Assembly: GCF_024807145.1 (NCBI RefSeq)
Contig: NZ_JANUCA010000006.1
Coordinates: 124,001-188,000, forward strand
Reading direction: 5' to 3'
DNA length: 64,000 bases
Origin: Microbacterium sp. AK031
Lineage (GTDB): Bacteria > Actinomycetota > Actinomycetes > Actinomycetales > Microbacteriaceae
A model generated the notes under the pieces. That model was not told the origin of the DNA. It did not search any database and worked only from the letters and a program-made list of their open reading frames with translations. Shown here piece by piece: positions 43,712 through 54,433 of this stretch. Made by a program: the position numbers and the translations under genes. Every line of letters begins with the position of its first letter. Position 1 is the stretch's first letter.

Positions 43712-44868
43712 GGTTTCCTCCCGCTCGCGACAGTCACGAGCAAACTCTCCAGTGCGAGCGTCGGAGCGACGTTGCGCTCCAGTGCTTCCCTGGTCTCGGC
43801 AAGGTGATCAAGAACAACCAGCGTACGTGTCACCGGCCACGCCTGAGCCATGGCGCTCAGATCGTCACGCAATTCCCGGTTGATGAGATCGTCGCCGCGG
43901 CCGTACTGCAGCATGACGACGTCGCGGAACATCGACTGCAGGTCGGTGAGCACTCGATCGATGCCGTCGCGCAGACTGCGCGTCGCACGCTTCTTCTGGT
44001 CGTCTTCCAGCGCGGAGATCTGCGAGCGCAGCGCGGGCGGCACTGCCTGTCCTTCTGCGATGCCGACCGTGCGCAGCAGACTCGCGCGCTCTGCCGCATC
44101 ACGCTCGGCCGTCAGCGCCTTGGCGTCATCTGTCGCGGCCTGGATGATGTGGCCTGCCACCTCGACCGCACTGCCGACGCCGCGAACGCCGAGCACGGAG
44201 CGCAGCGTGGTGTCGCGTCTGTGCCGGGCCGCGTCGTCGGTGGCGAGGCGCTGCGCCATGCCGATGTGTCGCTGAGAATGCCGGGCCGCCTGCTCTGCCG
44301 TGACCTCGTCGGCGCCGGTGCGCTGCATGATCAGTCGGGTGACGTCGTCGACGTCCGGTTCGCGCAGTCGCAGAGGCCGCACGCGAGAGCGGATCGTCGG
44401 CAGCAGATCGGCCTCGCTCGGTGCGCAGAGGATCCAGACGGTGTTCTCTGGTGGCTCCTCGAGGGCCTTCAGCAGCACGTTCGAGGTGCGCTCGACCATG
44501 CGGTCTGCGTCTTCGACCACGATGACGCGGTAGCGACCGACCGACGGAGCGAAGTACGAACGCTCCACCAGAGATCTCGCTTCTTTGATCGTGATGATGA
44601 CCTTGTCGGTGCGCAGCGCGGTGACGTCGGGATGCGTGCCCGCGAGTACCTGTCGCATGGTGTGCTCGTCGTCAGGGTTATCGGCGATCAGCGCCGCCGC
44701 GAACGCGTAGGCGAGGGTGGAGCGCCCAGAACCGGGTGGGCCGGTGATCAGCCAGGCGTGCGACAGAGCGGAAGGATCGGATGCCGCGCTGCGCAGCGCT
44801 TCCACCGCGTCATCCTGTCCCCAGACATCCGTCCACGGAAACGGGGCGAGAGTCGGGGCAGATGGCAT
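43708..44868 (-). CDS. holB: DNA polymerase III subunit delta'
   Basis: 386 aa clamp-loader subunit. P-loop GPPGSGRSTLAYAF (about 43-56), DEVIVVEDADRM-type Walker B seen as RVIVVEDADRMVERTSNVLLKALEEPP, and sensor ILCAPSEADLLPTIRSRVRPLRL. The CxxC-zinc module of many homologues is missing (AGTHPDVTALRTDK in its place), as is common for delta'. Lies 41 bp downstream of tmk, the usual order. Confidence 0.92.
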   Translation of the reverse strand: MPSAPTLAPFPWTDVWGQDDAVEALRSAASDPSALSHAWLITGPPGSGRSTLAYAFAAALIADNPDDEHTMRQVLAGTHPDVTALRTDKVIITIKEARSLVERSYFAPSVGRYRVIVVEDADRMVERTSNVLLKALEEPPENTVWILCAPSEADLLPTIRSRVRPLRLREPDVDDVTRLIMQRTGADEVTAEQAARHSQRHIGMAQRLATDDAARHRRDTTLRSVLGVRGVGSAVEVAGHIIQAATDDAKALTAERDAAERASLLRTVGIAEGQAVPPALRSQISALEDDQKKRATRSLRDGIDRVLTDLQSMFRDVVMLQYGRGDDLINRELRDDLSAMAQAWPVTRTLVVLDHLAETREALERNVAPTLALESLLVTVASGRKP

Positions 44869-44909
44869 GGACTCAGCCTAACCGGAGCATCCGACGGACC
44901 CCCGCGCGC

Positions 44910-45536
44910 TCAGACGAGAGCGGCGACGCGGGTCCGGATGCCGGCGGCGATCATCTCAGGTTCTTGCGCGGCATCCAGCACCAGGAAGCGATCCGGCTCG
45001 GCGGCGGCGAGAGTCAGGAACGACTCGCGCACTCGGGTGTGGAACTCGGTCTTCTCGGACTCCAGCCGATCGAACGGCTTGTCTGCGGAATCGAGGCGGG
45101 TCCTCGCCGTCGCGGGGTCGAGATCGAGCAGCAGCGTCAAGTCGGGCAGCGCATCCTCGGTGGCCCACAACGACAGTTCGCGCACCTCGGCGGCATCGAG
45201 CACGCGTCCGGCGCCCTGGTAGGCGACAGAGGAGTCCAGGTAGCGGTCCTGCAGCACGATCTCGCCGCGCTCGAGAGCCGGCCGCACGACGGTTGCCACG
45301 TGGTGCGCGCGGTCGGCCGCATACAGCAGCGCCTCGGCGCGTGGCGCGATATCACCGCGGTGATGCAGCACGATGTCGCGGATCAGCTGGCCGACCTCAC
45401 TGCCGCCCGGCTCTCGTGTGCGCAGCACGTTGTGCCCGGCATCCGTCAGCCACTTCTCCAGCAGCTCCGCCTGGGTCGTCTTTCCCGAACCGTCGCCACC
45501 CTCGAGAGTGATCCACACCCCTGAGCGTGCACTCAC
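44910..45536 (-). CDS. tmk: Thymidylate kinase
   Basis: 208 aa. P-loop LEGGDGSGKTTQAELLEKWL (about 11-30), DRYLDSSVAYQGAGR as the dTMP-binding DR motif, LLLDLDPATARTR and the LID region. Phosphorylates dTMP to dTDP. Six bp after topA, with holB following. Confidence 0.96.
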   Translation of the reverse strand: MSARSGVWITLEGGDGSGKTTQAELLEKWLTDAGHNVLRTREPGGSEVGQLIRDIVLHHRGDIAPRAEALLYAADRAHHVATVVRPALERGEIVLQDRYLDSSVAYQGAGRVLDAAEVRELSLWATEDALPDLTLLLDLDPATARTRLDSADKPFDRLESEKTEFHTRVRESFLTLAAAEPDRFLVLDAAQEPEMIAAGIRTRVAALV

Positions 45537-45542
45537 CAGCGC

Positions 45543-48344
45543 CTACTTCTTCGCCGCGTTCGCGGCACGCGTCGCCGCGGCCTTCTTGGCCGCTGCCGAA
45601 CGTGCAGCGGCCTTCTCCTCGTCGGTCTTCGCCGCCGGCTTCTTCGCAGCAGGCTTCTTCGCAGCCACCTTCTTGGCCGGAGCCTTCTTCGCAGCGCCCC
45701 GCTTCGGAGCGGGGCCCTTCGCGCGCTTGTCTGCGAGCATCTGCACGGCGATCTCGAAAGTGATGTCCTCGGGCTTCTGCCCGCGCGGGATCGTCACGTT
45801 CGTCTCACCGTCCGTGACGTACGCGCCGAAGCGTCCGTCCCGGATCCGGATCGGCTTGCCGCTGACAGGGTCGGCCTCGAACTCGGCGAGCGCGCTGGAT
45901 GCACGGCGAGACCCCGCACCGTACTTCGGCTGCGCATAGATCTCGAGCGCCTGGTCGAGGGTCACATCGAAGATCTGCTGCTCGCTCTCGAGCGAGCGCG
46001 AATCGGTGCCCTTCTTCAGGTACGGGCCGTAACGACCGTTCTGCGCGGTGATCTCGTCGCCGGTCTCGGGATCGTTGCCGACGACGCGCGGCAGGCTCAG
46101 CAGCGTCAGCGCGGTGTCGATGTCGATGTCTTCCACGGACATCGAGCGGAAGAGCGATGCCGTGCGCGGCTTCGGCGCGTCTTTCTTGGCCGTCTTCTTC
46201 TTCGGCTTGTCAACGACCTCACCGGTGGCCTCATCGATCGCGACGTCCTCCTCCGGCAGGTTCTCCTGCACGTAGGGGCCGTAGCGACCGTCCTTCACGA
46301 CGATGACCCGGCCGTTCTCCGGGTTCTCCCCGAGAACGCGGTCGCCGGCGACAGGTGCATCGATGAGTTCCTGCGCCTTGGCCGCGGTCAGCTCGTCGGG
46401 AGCGAGGTCTTCCGGAACGTTGACGATCCGGCCGCGCTCTTCGGGTTTCGCGGGGTCGATGACCTCGAGATATGGTCCGTACTTGCCGAAGCGCAGCGTG
46501 GCGGTGTCGGTGATGGGTGTGGAGTTGAGCGCGCGGGCGTCGATCTCGCCGAGATTGTCGACGACCTGGCGCAGACCCACCTGTGCCTCGGTGCCGAAGT
46601 AGAACGATTTCAGCCATTCGACACGCTTCTGCTCGCCCCTGGCGATCGCGTCGAGGTCGTCTTCGAGGGCGGCAGTGAAGTCGTAGTCGATCAGGTCGGC
46701 GAAGTGCTCCTCGAGCAGCCGCACGACGCTGAACGCCATCCAGGTCGGTACGAGCGCCTGACCGCGCTTGGTGGCGTAACCGCGGTCGATCACGGTGCCG
46801 ATGATGCTGGCGAACGTCGAAGGGCGGCCGATGCCGTGCTCCTCCAGCGCCTTGACCAGCGAGGCCTCGGTGAAGCGCGGCTTCGGTGTGGTCTTGTGGC
46901 CTTTCGCCTCGGCATCCGACATCCCCAGCTCATCGCCGACGGTGACGGCAGGCAGCGACTGATTCGAATCAGCGTCGGAATCGCCGCGCTTTTCGTCCCG
47001 GCCCTCCTCGTAGGCCTCGAGGAAGCCCTTGAAGGTGTAGACGGTGCCGGATGCCGTGAACTCGGCGACCTGGCCGGCGGCCTGCACGGCGAGCGTGACC
47101 GTCGTGGTCTCGTACTTCGCGTCGGCCATCTGGCTGGCGACCGTGCGCTTCCAGATGAGGTCGTAGAGGCGCAGTTCTTCGCGGTCGAGCTCGCCGGAGA
47201 CCGACGCCGGCTTGCGGAAGTTCTCGCCCGACGGCCGGATCGCCTCGTGGGCCTCCTGCGCGTTCTTGCTCTTGGACTTGTACACGCGGGGCTTGAGCGG
47301 CACAGCCTTGTCGCCGTAGAGCGCGACAGCCTGGCTCCGTGCCGCCTGCACCGCCTGGGTGCTGAGGGCGACGGAGTCCGTTCGCATATAGGTGATGAAG
47401 CCCTTCTCATACAGGCGCTGGGCGACGCTCATCGCCTGCTTCGCGCTCATCGAGAGCTTGCGTCCTGCCTCCTGCTGCAGCGTGGAGGTGGTGAACGGGG
47501 CGTACGGACTGCGAGTGCCGGGCTTGGCCTCGACCTTGGTGACGGTGCCGGCACCGGTGGCGTCGACAGCGTGTGCGAGGGCGAGAGCCTTCTTCTCGTC
47601 AAGGACGATGACGGCCTTCTTGAGCTTTCCGTTGTCGTCGAAGTCGGTGCCTCGGGCGAGCTGGCCGCCGTCGACGCGAACCAGGCGCACCTTGAAGGCA
47701 GTGCCTGTGGCTGAGGCGGATGCTTCGACGTCCCAGTAGTCGGCGGAGACGAACGCCATGCGCTCGCGCTCCCGCTCTACGATCATGCGGGTGGCGGCAG
47801 ACTGCACGCGCCCGGCGGAAAGCCCCGTCTTGACCTTGTACCAGAGCACCGGCGAGATGTCCCAGCCGTACAGGCGATCGAGGATGCGGCGGGTCTCCTG
47901 GGCATCGACGAGTGCGAGGTCGAGCTCGCGGGTGTTGCCGATGGCCGCTTGGATCGCGTCCTTGGTGATCTCGTGGAACACCATGCGCTTGACGGGCACC
48001 TTCGGCTTCAGCGTTTCCAGCAGGTGCCAGGCGATCGCCTCGCCTTCGCGGTCCTCATCAGTGGCGAGCAGGAGCTCGCCGGCATTCTTCAGCGCGCGCT
48101 TGAGTTCGGCGACGGTCTTCGTCTTGCGATCGGACACGACGTAGTACGGGTCGAACCCGTTGTCGATGTCGATCGAGTACTTCCCGTACGCGGCCTTGTC
48201 GGCAGCGGGGATGTCCTTCTTGTCAGCGAGGTCGCGAATATGGCCGACAGAGCTGAGCACCTCGTAGTCATCACCGAGGTACCCCTGAATCGACCTCATC
48301 TTCGTCGGAGACTCGACGATGACGAGCTTCTTGCCTTCAGCCAA
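45543..48344 (-). CDS. topA: DNA topoisomerase I with Lys/Ala-rich tail
   Basis: 933 aa from a TTG at 48344 (LAEGKKLVIVESPTKM) preceded by AAAGGACG; the longer frame lacks family similarity. Toprim domain with the catalytic Glu in VIVESPTK and ATDEDREGEAIAWHL. Active-site tyrosine in KGFITYMRTDSVALS (about 325). Several C-terminal repeats (FGKYGPYLE, DGRYGPYVQ, NGRYGPYLK, DGRFGAYVT) form the actinobacterial non-zinc tail, ending in a histone-H1-like run of AKK/AAK that aids DNA binding. Relaxes negative supercoils. Confidence 0.95.
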   Translation of the reverse strand: MAEGKKLVIVESPTKMRSIQGYLGDDYEVLSSVGHIRDLADKKDIPAADKAAYGKYSIDIDNGFDPYYVVSDRKTKTVAELKRALKNAGELLLATDEDREGEAIAWHLLETLKPKVPVKRMVFHEITKDAIQAAIGNTRELDLALVDAQETRRILDRLYGWDISPVLWYKVKTGLSAGRVQSAATRMIVERERERMAFVSADYWDVEASASATGTAFKVRLVRVDGGQLARGTDFDDNGKLKKAVIVLDEKKALALAHAVDATGAGTVTKVEAKPGTRSPYAPFTTSTLQQEAGRKLSMSAKQAMSVAQRLYEKGFITYMRTDSVALSTQAVQAARSQAVALYGDKAVPLKPRVYKSKSKNAQEAHEAIRPSGENFRKPASVSGELDREELRLYDLIWKRTVASQMADAKYETTTVTLAVQAAGQVAEFTASGTVYTFKGFLEAYEEGRDEKRGDSDADSNQSLPAVTVGDELGMSDAEAKGHKTTPKPRFTEASLVKALEEHGIGRPSTFASIIGTVIDRGYATKRGQALVPTWMAFSVVRLLEEHFADLIDYDFTAALEDDLDAIARGEQKRVEWLKSFYFGTEAQVGLRQVVDNLGEIDARALNSTPITDTATLRFGKYGPYLEVIDPAKPEERGRIVNVPEDLAPDELTAAKAQELIDAPVAGDRVLGENPENGRVIVVKDGRYGPYVQENLPEEDVAIDEATGEVVDKPKKKTAKKDAPKPRTASLFRSMSVEDIDIDTALTLLSLPRVVGNDPETGDEITAQNGRYGPYLKKGTDSRSLESEQQIFDVTLDQALEIYAQPKYGAGSRRASSALAEFEADPVSGKPIRIRDGRFGAYVTDGETNVTIPRGQKPEDITFEIAVQMLADKRAKGPAPKRGAAKKAPAKKVAAKKPAAKKPAAKTDEEKAAARSAAAKKAAATRAANAAKK

Positions 48345-48421
48345 GGGTGCGTCCTTTCTTCGAAGCACACCATACACACCACTGTCGTGGTGCATTCACA
48401 GCGGAGCCGTGGGTGAGACCG

Positions 48422-48754
48422 TCAGAATCCCTCGGGTGGCCCGGCACGGGCGCGGGAGACGGCAGCAAGACCAGCGTACGCCGACTCGACCTGCACGGTC
48501 GCCACAAGACCGTCCAACACGCACGACACGAGCGTCGCTCGGGATGCCGCGGCGACCCGGGCCGCGAGCGCACAGGGCTCCTCTCCGGTGACGATCGCGC
48601 CGGACGACGCGTCTGCGGCCGCGAGTGCGGCAGCATCCGCCGCCCCGGCAGCACGCTGCGCCGTGACCGCCGCACCGCCGACGGCCGCAAGCCCCAGCGA
48701 CAGCGATGCCGCGACCGTCAGCACACCGGCGGCGAGCGCGCTGCCTGCCATCAC
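48422..48754 (-). CDS. TadE/TadG-like minor pilin (helicase/secretion neighbourhood type)
   Basis: 110 aa. Starts with a hydrophobic segment (about 3-30, GSALAAGVLTVAASLSLGLAAVG) then AQRAAGAADAAALAAADA, the pattern of the short Rv3654c-like protein that ends this cluster in actinobacteria. CALAAR and VSCVLDG may form a disulphide. Overlaps the previous gene by 4 bp. Confidence 0.8.
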   Translation of the reverse strand: MMAGSALAAGVLTVAASLSLGLAAVGGAAVTAQRAAGAADAAALAAADASSGAIVTGEEPCALAARVAAASRATLVSCVLDGLVATVQVESAYAGLAAVSRARAGPPEGF

Positions 48755-49092
48755 AGACCTCCGCTGAGTGCGCAGCTGGACGCGGTCAAGGGGAAGCGGA
48801 TCAAGCGTCCGATCACCATGTCCGCCCGAGCGCTGACGCAGCTGAGGTCACCGCGTAGTTCGCTCGAAACCTCCGCATCGCTCACGGATGTCGTCACCGC
48901 CGCATACGCGATCGCGTTGCTCTCGCCCCGCCCCAGCAGTCGTGCTGCGTCAGCCACCGCATCTTGAAGAGACACCTGCCGTGCGCCGGCGCCGAGTGCG
49001 CCCGCTCCCAGCATCAGCGTGAGCAGGACTGCCGGAAGCGCGAGCGCGAGCTCGGCGGCGACGGATCCGCGCTCGGCGTCGGTCGTCTTCAC
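48751..49092 (-). CDS. TadE-family pilus minor pilin
   Basis: 113 aa from a GTG at 49092 (VKTTDAERGSVAAELALALPAVLLT); a GTG at 49149 inside the upstream gene is an alternative. The prepilin-like helix with its conserved glutamate (SVAAELALALP) is the TadE signature. LSCVSARAD and TASSCALSG are the later conserved cysteines. Belongs to the Flp/Tad pilus. Confidence 0.82.
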   Translation of the reverse strand: MKTTDAERGSVAAELALALPAVLLTLMLGAGALGAGARQVSLQDAVADAARLLGRGESNAIAYAAVTTSVSDAEVSSELRGDLSCVSARADMVIGRLIRFPLTASSCALSGGL

Positions 49093-49129
49093 GACGAGCT
49101 CGTCGCTCGCATCACGGCATGCGCGTCGG

Positions 49130-49327
49130 CTAAGAGACCGTGAGCGCACGACGCACGAGATCGGTCAGGATGCCGCGCACCTCGTCCGAGCGCATGATGA
49201 CGACGAGCAGTCCTGCGAACGCCACGGCCGCCATCGTCGTGATGGCGTACTCGGCGGTGGCAGCGCCGGACTCGTCGGTGAAGAGCGACGCCGCGCGGCG
49301 TCTGGTGAGGGTCGGGATGGAGTTCAT
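49130..49327 (-). CDS. DUF4244 Flp-type pilin
   Basis: 65 aa. TDESGAATAEYAITTMAAVAFAGLLVVIM matches DUF4244, the actinobacterial Flp-like pilin: G/E processing region, conserved Glu-Tyr, then a single hydrophobic helix. Probably the major subunit of the Tad fibre. Located between the membrane platform gene and the minor pilins. Confidence 0.88.
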   Translation of the reverse strand: MNSIPTLTRRRAASLFTDESGAATAEYAITTMAAVAFAGLLVVIMRSDEVRGILTDLVRRALTVS

Positions 49328-49385
49328 GTGTTCCTTCTTTCTTTCGGGCTGCGGTCAGGCAGCGGGGTTCAGATCGACAGCGGTA

Positions 49386-50303
49386 TCAAAGCGGCAGCGG
49401 AGTCGACGACATGACAGAGATCATCAGCGGCGCGACGCCGAGCAGCAGAAAGGCGGGGAGCGTGCAGACGCCGAGCGGGATGAGCAGTTGCGAGGAGAGC
49501 CTGGCCGCGCGCAGTCGTCCGCGGATCCGTGCGTCGTGACGCTCCTGGGCGGCGGCGGCTCGCAGAAGCTCGCCGGCGGGGACACCCGCTGCGCGCGACA
49601 GCTCGAGCACTCCCCTGGTGTGTGCGCCGCTGATGCGATCTCGAGCGGGACTGTCGTCCACGAGCTGCCACGAGCGCTCGATGGAGGCACCTCCGGACAG
49701 GGCGACGGCCATGAGTTCGGCATGCATGCCGGGCGTGCCCGGATCCGGCTGCGCCCGCTTGAGCAGATGACGCGTCCAGACGCGTGCTCCCAGCACGAGC
49801 AGCAATCCCACGATCAGGCATGCGGTGCCGATCGGATTGCTGAACAGCACCGTGACCGTGTCGAATCCGAGAGCGAATCCGAGCAGGAGCCCCGCGAGCG
49901 GCATCCAGAGCAGAAGCCGGGCCGTGCCGGCCGGCTCCGCGAGCGCGATGCGCACGTCATCGGCCGCAGCGGCCGTGTCTCGCATCGTCTCAGCGAGCGA
50001 CCGCAGCACCTCGGCGAGAGGAGCTCCTACGGTCGTCGCTACATCCCATGCGGCCGCCACATCGGCCCATGCACCGCGCTCAGCTTCGATCGCGTCGACA
50101 AGGACGGCGCCCTCATCGCAGCGCTCGACCACGCTTTCCGCGTGGGCGTCGCCCGAGTCCGCCAGGTGCCGCCATGCATTCAACGGAACGGCACCGGCCT
50201 GCAGCAGCACAGCGAGCGTGCGCACCGAGACCGCCGCCTCCTCCGCCCCGGCATCCGGTTTCTTCGCCGGTCGCAGACCCGGGATCGACGCGAGCTTCAC
50301 CAC
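49386..50303 (-). CDS. Fused TadB-TadC membrane platform protein
   Basis: 305 aa. Two half-length T2SSF-like units in one chain. The first (about 25-165) has VRTLAVLLQAGAVPLNAWRHLA and SLAETMRDTAAAADDVRIALAEPAGTARLLLWMPL; the second (about 195-305) has MAVALSGGASIERSW and RAAGVPAGELLRAAAAQERHDARIRGRLRAARLSSQLLIPLG. Four membrane helices. In mycobacteria two adjacent genes do this job. Overlaps the ATPase gene by 7 bp. Confidence 0.85.
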   Translation of the reverse strand: MVKLASIPGLRPAKKPDAGAEEAAVSVRTLAVLLQAGAVPLNAWRHLADSGDAHAESVVERCDEGAVLVDAIEAERGAWADVAAAWDVATTVGAPLAEVLRSLAETMRDTAAAADDVRIALAEPAGTARLLLWMPLAGLLLGFALGFDTVTVLFSNPIGTACLIVGLLLVLGARVWTRHLLKRAQPDPGTPGMHAELMAVALSGGASIERSWQLVDDSPARDRISGAHTRGVLELSRAAGVPAGELLRAAAAQERHDARIRGRLRAARLSSQLLIPLGVCTLPAFLLLGVAPLMISVMSSTPLPL

Positions 50304-51301
50304 GGTCGCACCTCTTCGATGTCGAGTCGATCGGCCCGCAGCAGAAGCCGCCCCACCTTGGCGATGCGCCGCACCCCATCACCACCGCGAGCGAGGTGCA
50401 CCACCACCGTGAACGCGCTCACGACCTGTCGGGCCAGAGCCGTGGCATCCATACCCGCAAGCGCACCGAGCGCTTCCAGACGGGCGGGAACATCGACGAG
50501 TCCGCTTGCGTGGAGCGTGCCTGCGCCGCCGTCATGGCCGGTGTTCAATGCGGAGAGGAGTTCGCGCACCTCTTCACCGCGGCACTCGCCGACGACGAGC
50601 CGATCCGGTCGCATGCGCAGCGACTCGCGGACCAGTCTGGCGAGCGTGATGGATCCCGCTCCCTCCAGATTCGCCTGTCGCGCCTCGAGCGCGACGTGGT
50701 GCGGATGCGCAGGGCGCAGCTCGGCGACGTCCTCGATCGTGACGATGCGCTCAGCCGCGGGGACGCGGTGCAGCAGCGCTGCGAGCAGCGTCGTCTTGCC
50801 GGTACCAGTGCCGCCGGTGATGAGGATGTTCGCCCGCTCTGCGACCAACTGCTCCAGCCAGGCCTGCTGCGACGCGTCGAACGCCCCGAGTGCCGCGAGT
50901 GCGCCGAGGTCGGCTGCGCGCACGCGAGGAATACGCACCGACACGGCGGTGCCGGACGTCGACACCGGAGCGAGTACCGCATGCACGCGGATGCCGGATG
51001 CGAGTCGTACATCGACGCAGGGCGACTGGTCGTCCAGGTGACGGCCGCCGGCTCCGATCAGTGCGACGGCGAGGTCGCGCACCTCGCGCTCGGACGCCGC
51101 CCACTCCACCACGCGCTCTGCGCCGTCGCCGCGATCGACGAAGAGCCCATCTGCGCCGTTCACGAAGACGTCTGTCACTCGCGGATCGGCGCAGTGCTCG
51201 GCGAGCGGCCCGAACGCGGCATCCAGGTCGACAGGGAGTGCGCGGCTGCCGCCTACGGCAGTCACCGCATCGCGCGGCCGGATGATGAACGGCTGTGGCA
51301 T
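50297..51301 (-). CDS. tadA: TadA/CpaF-type pilus assembly ATPase
   Basis: 334 aa. Walker A ILITGGTGTGKTTLLAALL (about 150), Asp box TIEDVAELRPAHPH, Walker B ESLRMRPDRLVVGECRGEEVRELLSALNTGHDGGAGTLHASG and His box follow. The N-terminal half binds RVTDVFVNGADGLFVDRGDG. Powers pilin assembly. No CpaE/SSD-like gene precedes it here, unlike in Mycobacterium. Confidence 0.93.
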   Translation of the reverse strand: MPQPFIIRPRDAVTAVGGSRALPVDLDAAFGPLAEHCADPRVTDVFVNGADGLFVDRGDGAERVVEWAASEREVRDLAVALIGAGGRHLDDQSPCVDVRLASGIRVHAVLAPVSTSGTAVSVRIPRVRAADLGALAALGAFDASQQAWLEQLVAERANILITGGTGTGKTTLLAALLHRVPAAERIVTIEDVAELRPAHPHHVALEARQANLEGAGSITLARLVRESLRMRPDRLVVGECRGEEVRELLSALNTGHDGGAGTLHASGLVDVPARLEALGALAGMDATALARQVVSAFTVVVHLARGGDGVRRIAKVGRLLLRADRLDIEEVRPW

Positions 51302-51653
51302 GCCCCGACGTTATGCGCGGCCACTGCCCTGCGTGCGCCCGGAACCCACGTGCTGTGCGCAACCCGTCACGTTCGCGGGACAGTGCAGAACGACTGCGAA
51401 CACAGAGAAGGGCGGCACCACACGGGGGGAATGGGATGCCGCCCAAAGGCGGGCCGAGCCCGGGGAGGACGGCCACGCCGAGGCCGAATCGAGATTACGG
51501 CTGCCGTCGAGTGTACGCATGGCAGCCGTCCTCACAAAACCGATCCGGATACCGACTTTCGGCGGTATTGACGAAAACAGGCGCAGACTAGATTCACCGT
51601 GTCACGGTCGTGCACTCTGCACGATCTCGTCCCGCCGCAAAGGAGCGCATGCC
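51302..51653. other. Divergent intergenic region tadA/acs
   Basis: 352 bp without a convincing gene. It holds a 9-bp inverted repeat, ACGGCTGCC (51497-51505) with GGCAGCCGT (51521-51529), and a likely acs promoter. TTGACG (51568-51573) and TAGATT (51589-51594) are 15 bp apart, slightly tight. Confidence 0.6.
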
Positions 51654-53621
<1,968 letters not shown>

Positions 53622-53629
53622 CGGCATTG

Positions 53630-53666
53630 AAAAGGTCCCCGCTCCCGTCGGGTGCGGGGATCTTCT
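53630..53666. terminator. Terminator between acs and ridA
   Basis: AAAAGGTCCCCGC pairs with GCGGGGATCTT around a 12-14-nt loop; convergent genes on both sides. Confidence 0.8.
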
Positions 53667-53674
53667 CATTGAGA

Positions 53675-54133
53675 TCACGCGAGAGTGAAGGTCACCTCGA
53701 CCTCGACCGGGCTGTCCAGGGGCAGCACCGCGACTCCGACGGCGGCGCGGGCGTGCACGCCCGCGCCGCCGAAGATATCGCCGAGCACGTCGCTGGCGCC
53801 GTTGATGACGCCGGGCTGGCCGGTGAAGGCCGGATCGGATGCCACGAAGCCGCCGACGCGCAGCACGCCGCCGATCTTCTCCAGTCCGCCTGCGGCGGCG
53901 GCCGCAGCCGCGAGCGCATTCAGCGCGCACGTGCGGGCATACATCTTGGCGTCTTCGGCCGTGACCTCTGCGCCGACCTTGCCTGTCGCGGGCAGCGCAC
54001 CCGATGCGAACGGCAGCTGGCCCGACGTGTAGACGAGGCCCGCGTGCACGACGGCGGGAACGTACGCCGCGACGGGGGCTGCGACTTCCGGAAGCTCGAT
54101 CTCGAGCTCACTCAGCCTGGACGCGATGCTCAT
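53675..54133 (-). CDS. RidA/YjgF family protein
   Basis: 152 aa from ATG 54133 (MSIASRLSELEIELPEVAAPVAAYVPAVV). YTSGQLPFASG and VGVAVLPLDSPVEVEVTFTLA match RidA-type proteins, but the arginine that hydrolyses 2-aminoacrylate in RidA proper is absent in GVAVLPLDSPVEVE (normally RxxxxxxxPVEIE preceded by R). This marks the YjgF_endoribonc-like/Rv subgroup whose activity is uncertain. Overlaps the DUF4177 gene by 4 bp. Confidence 0.85.
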   Translation of the reverse strand: MSIASRLSELEIELPEVAAPVAAYVPAVVHAGLVYTSGQLPFASGALPATGKVGAEVTAEDAKMYARTCALNALAAAAAAAGGLEKIGGVLRVGGFVASDPAFTGQPGVINGASDVLGDIFGGAGVHARAAVGVAVLPLDSPVEVEVTFTLA

Positions 54134-54354
54134 GCCGCACCGCCCTCGAACTGACGTGCGGCCTGCTCTGCGGCCGCCAGGCCTGCACTGTTCGACCCAT
54201 CCTGCGACACCGGCCGCTTGAAGTAGGCCACGAGTCCCCCTTCCGGACCTTGGACGACCTGCACGAGCTCCCAGCCCTGCTTTCCCCAGTTGTTGAGGAT
54301 CGCGGCGGTGTTGTGGATCAGCAACGGGGTGGTCAGATACTCCCACGTGGTCAT
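54130..54354 (-). CDS. DUF4177 small protein
   Basis: 74 aa from ATG 54354 (MTTWEYLTTPLLIHNTAAILNNWGKQGWELVQVV). The WEY start and QGWELVQVV are the DUF4177 signature. Often paired with a RidA-like gene in actinobacteria, here with ATGA coupling. Function unknown. Confidence 0.85.
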   Translation of the reverse strand: MTTWEYLTTPLLIHNTAAILNNWGKQGWELVQVVQGPEGGLVAYFKRPVSQDGSNSAGLAAAEQAARQFEGGAA

Positions 54355-54433
54355 GGCACTCCTGCGGTCAGAGACGATCGGCACAAGCGATCGTCAAAGG
54401 CGGTATTCAGGGAACTCCCCTACGATCTAGCGT

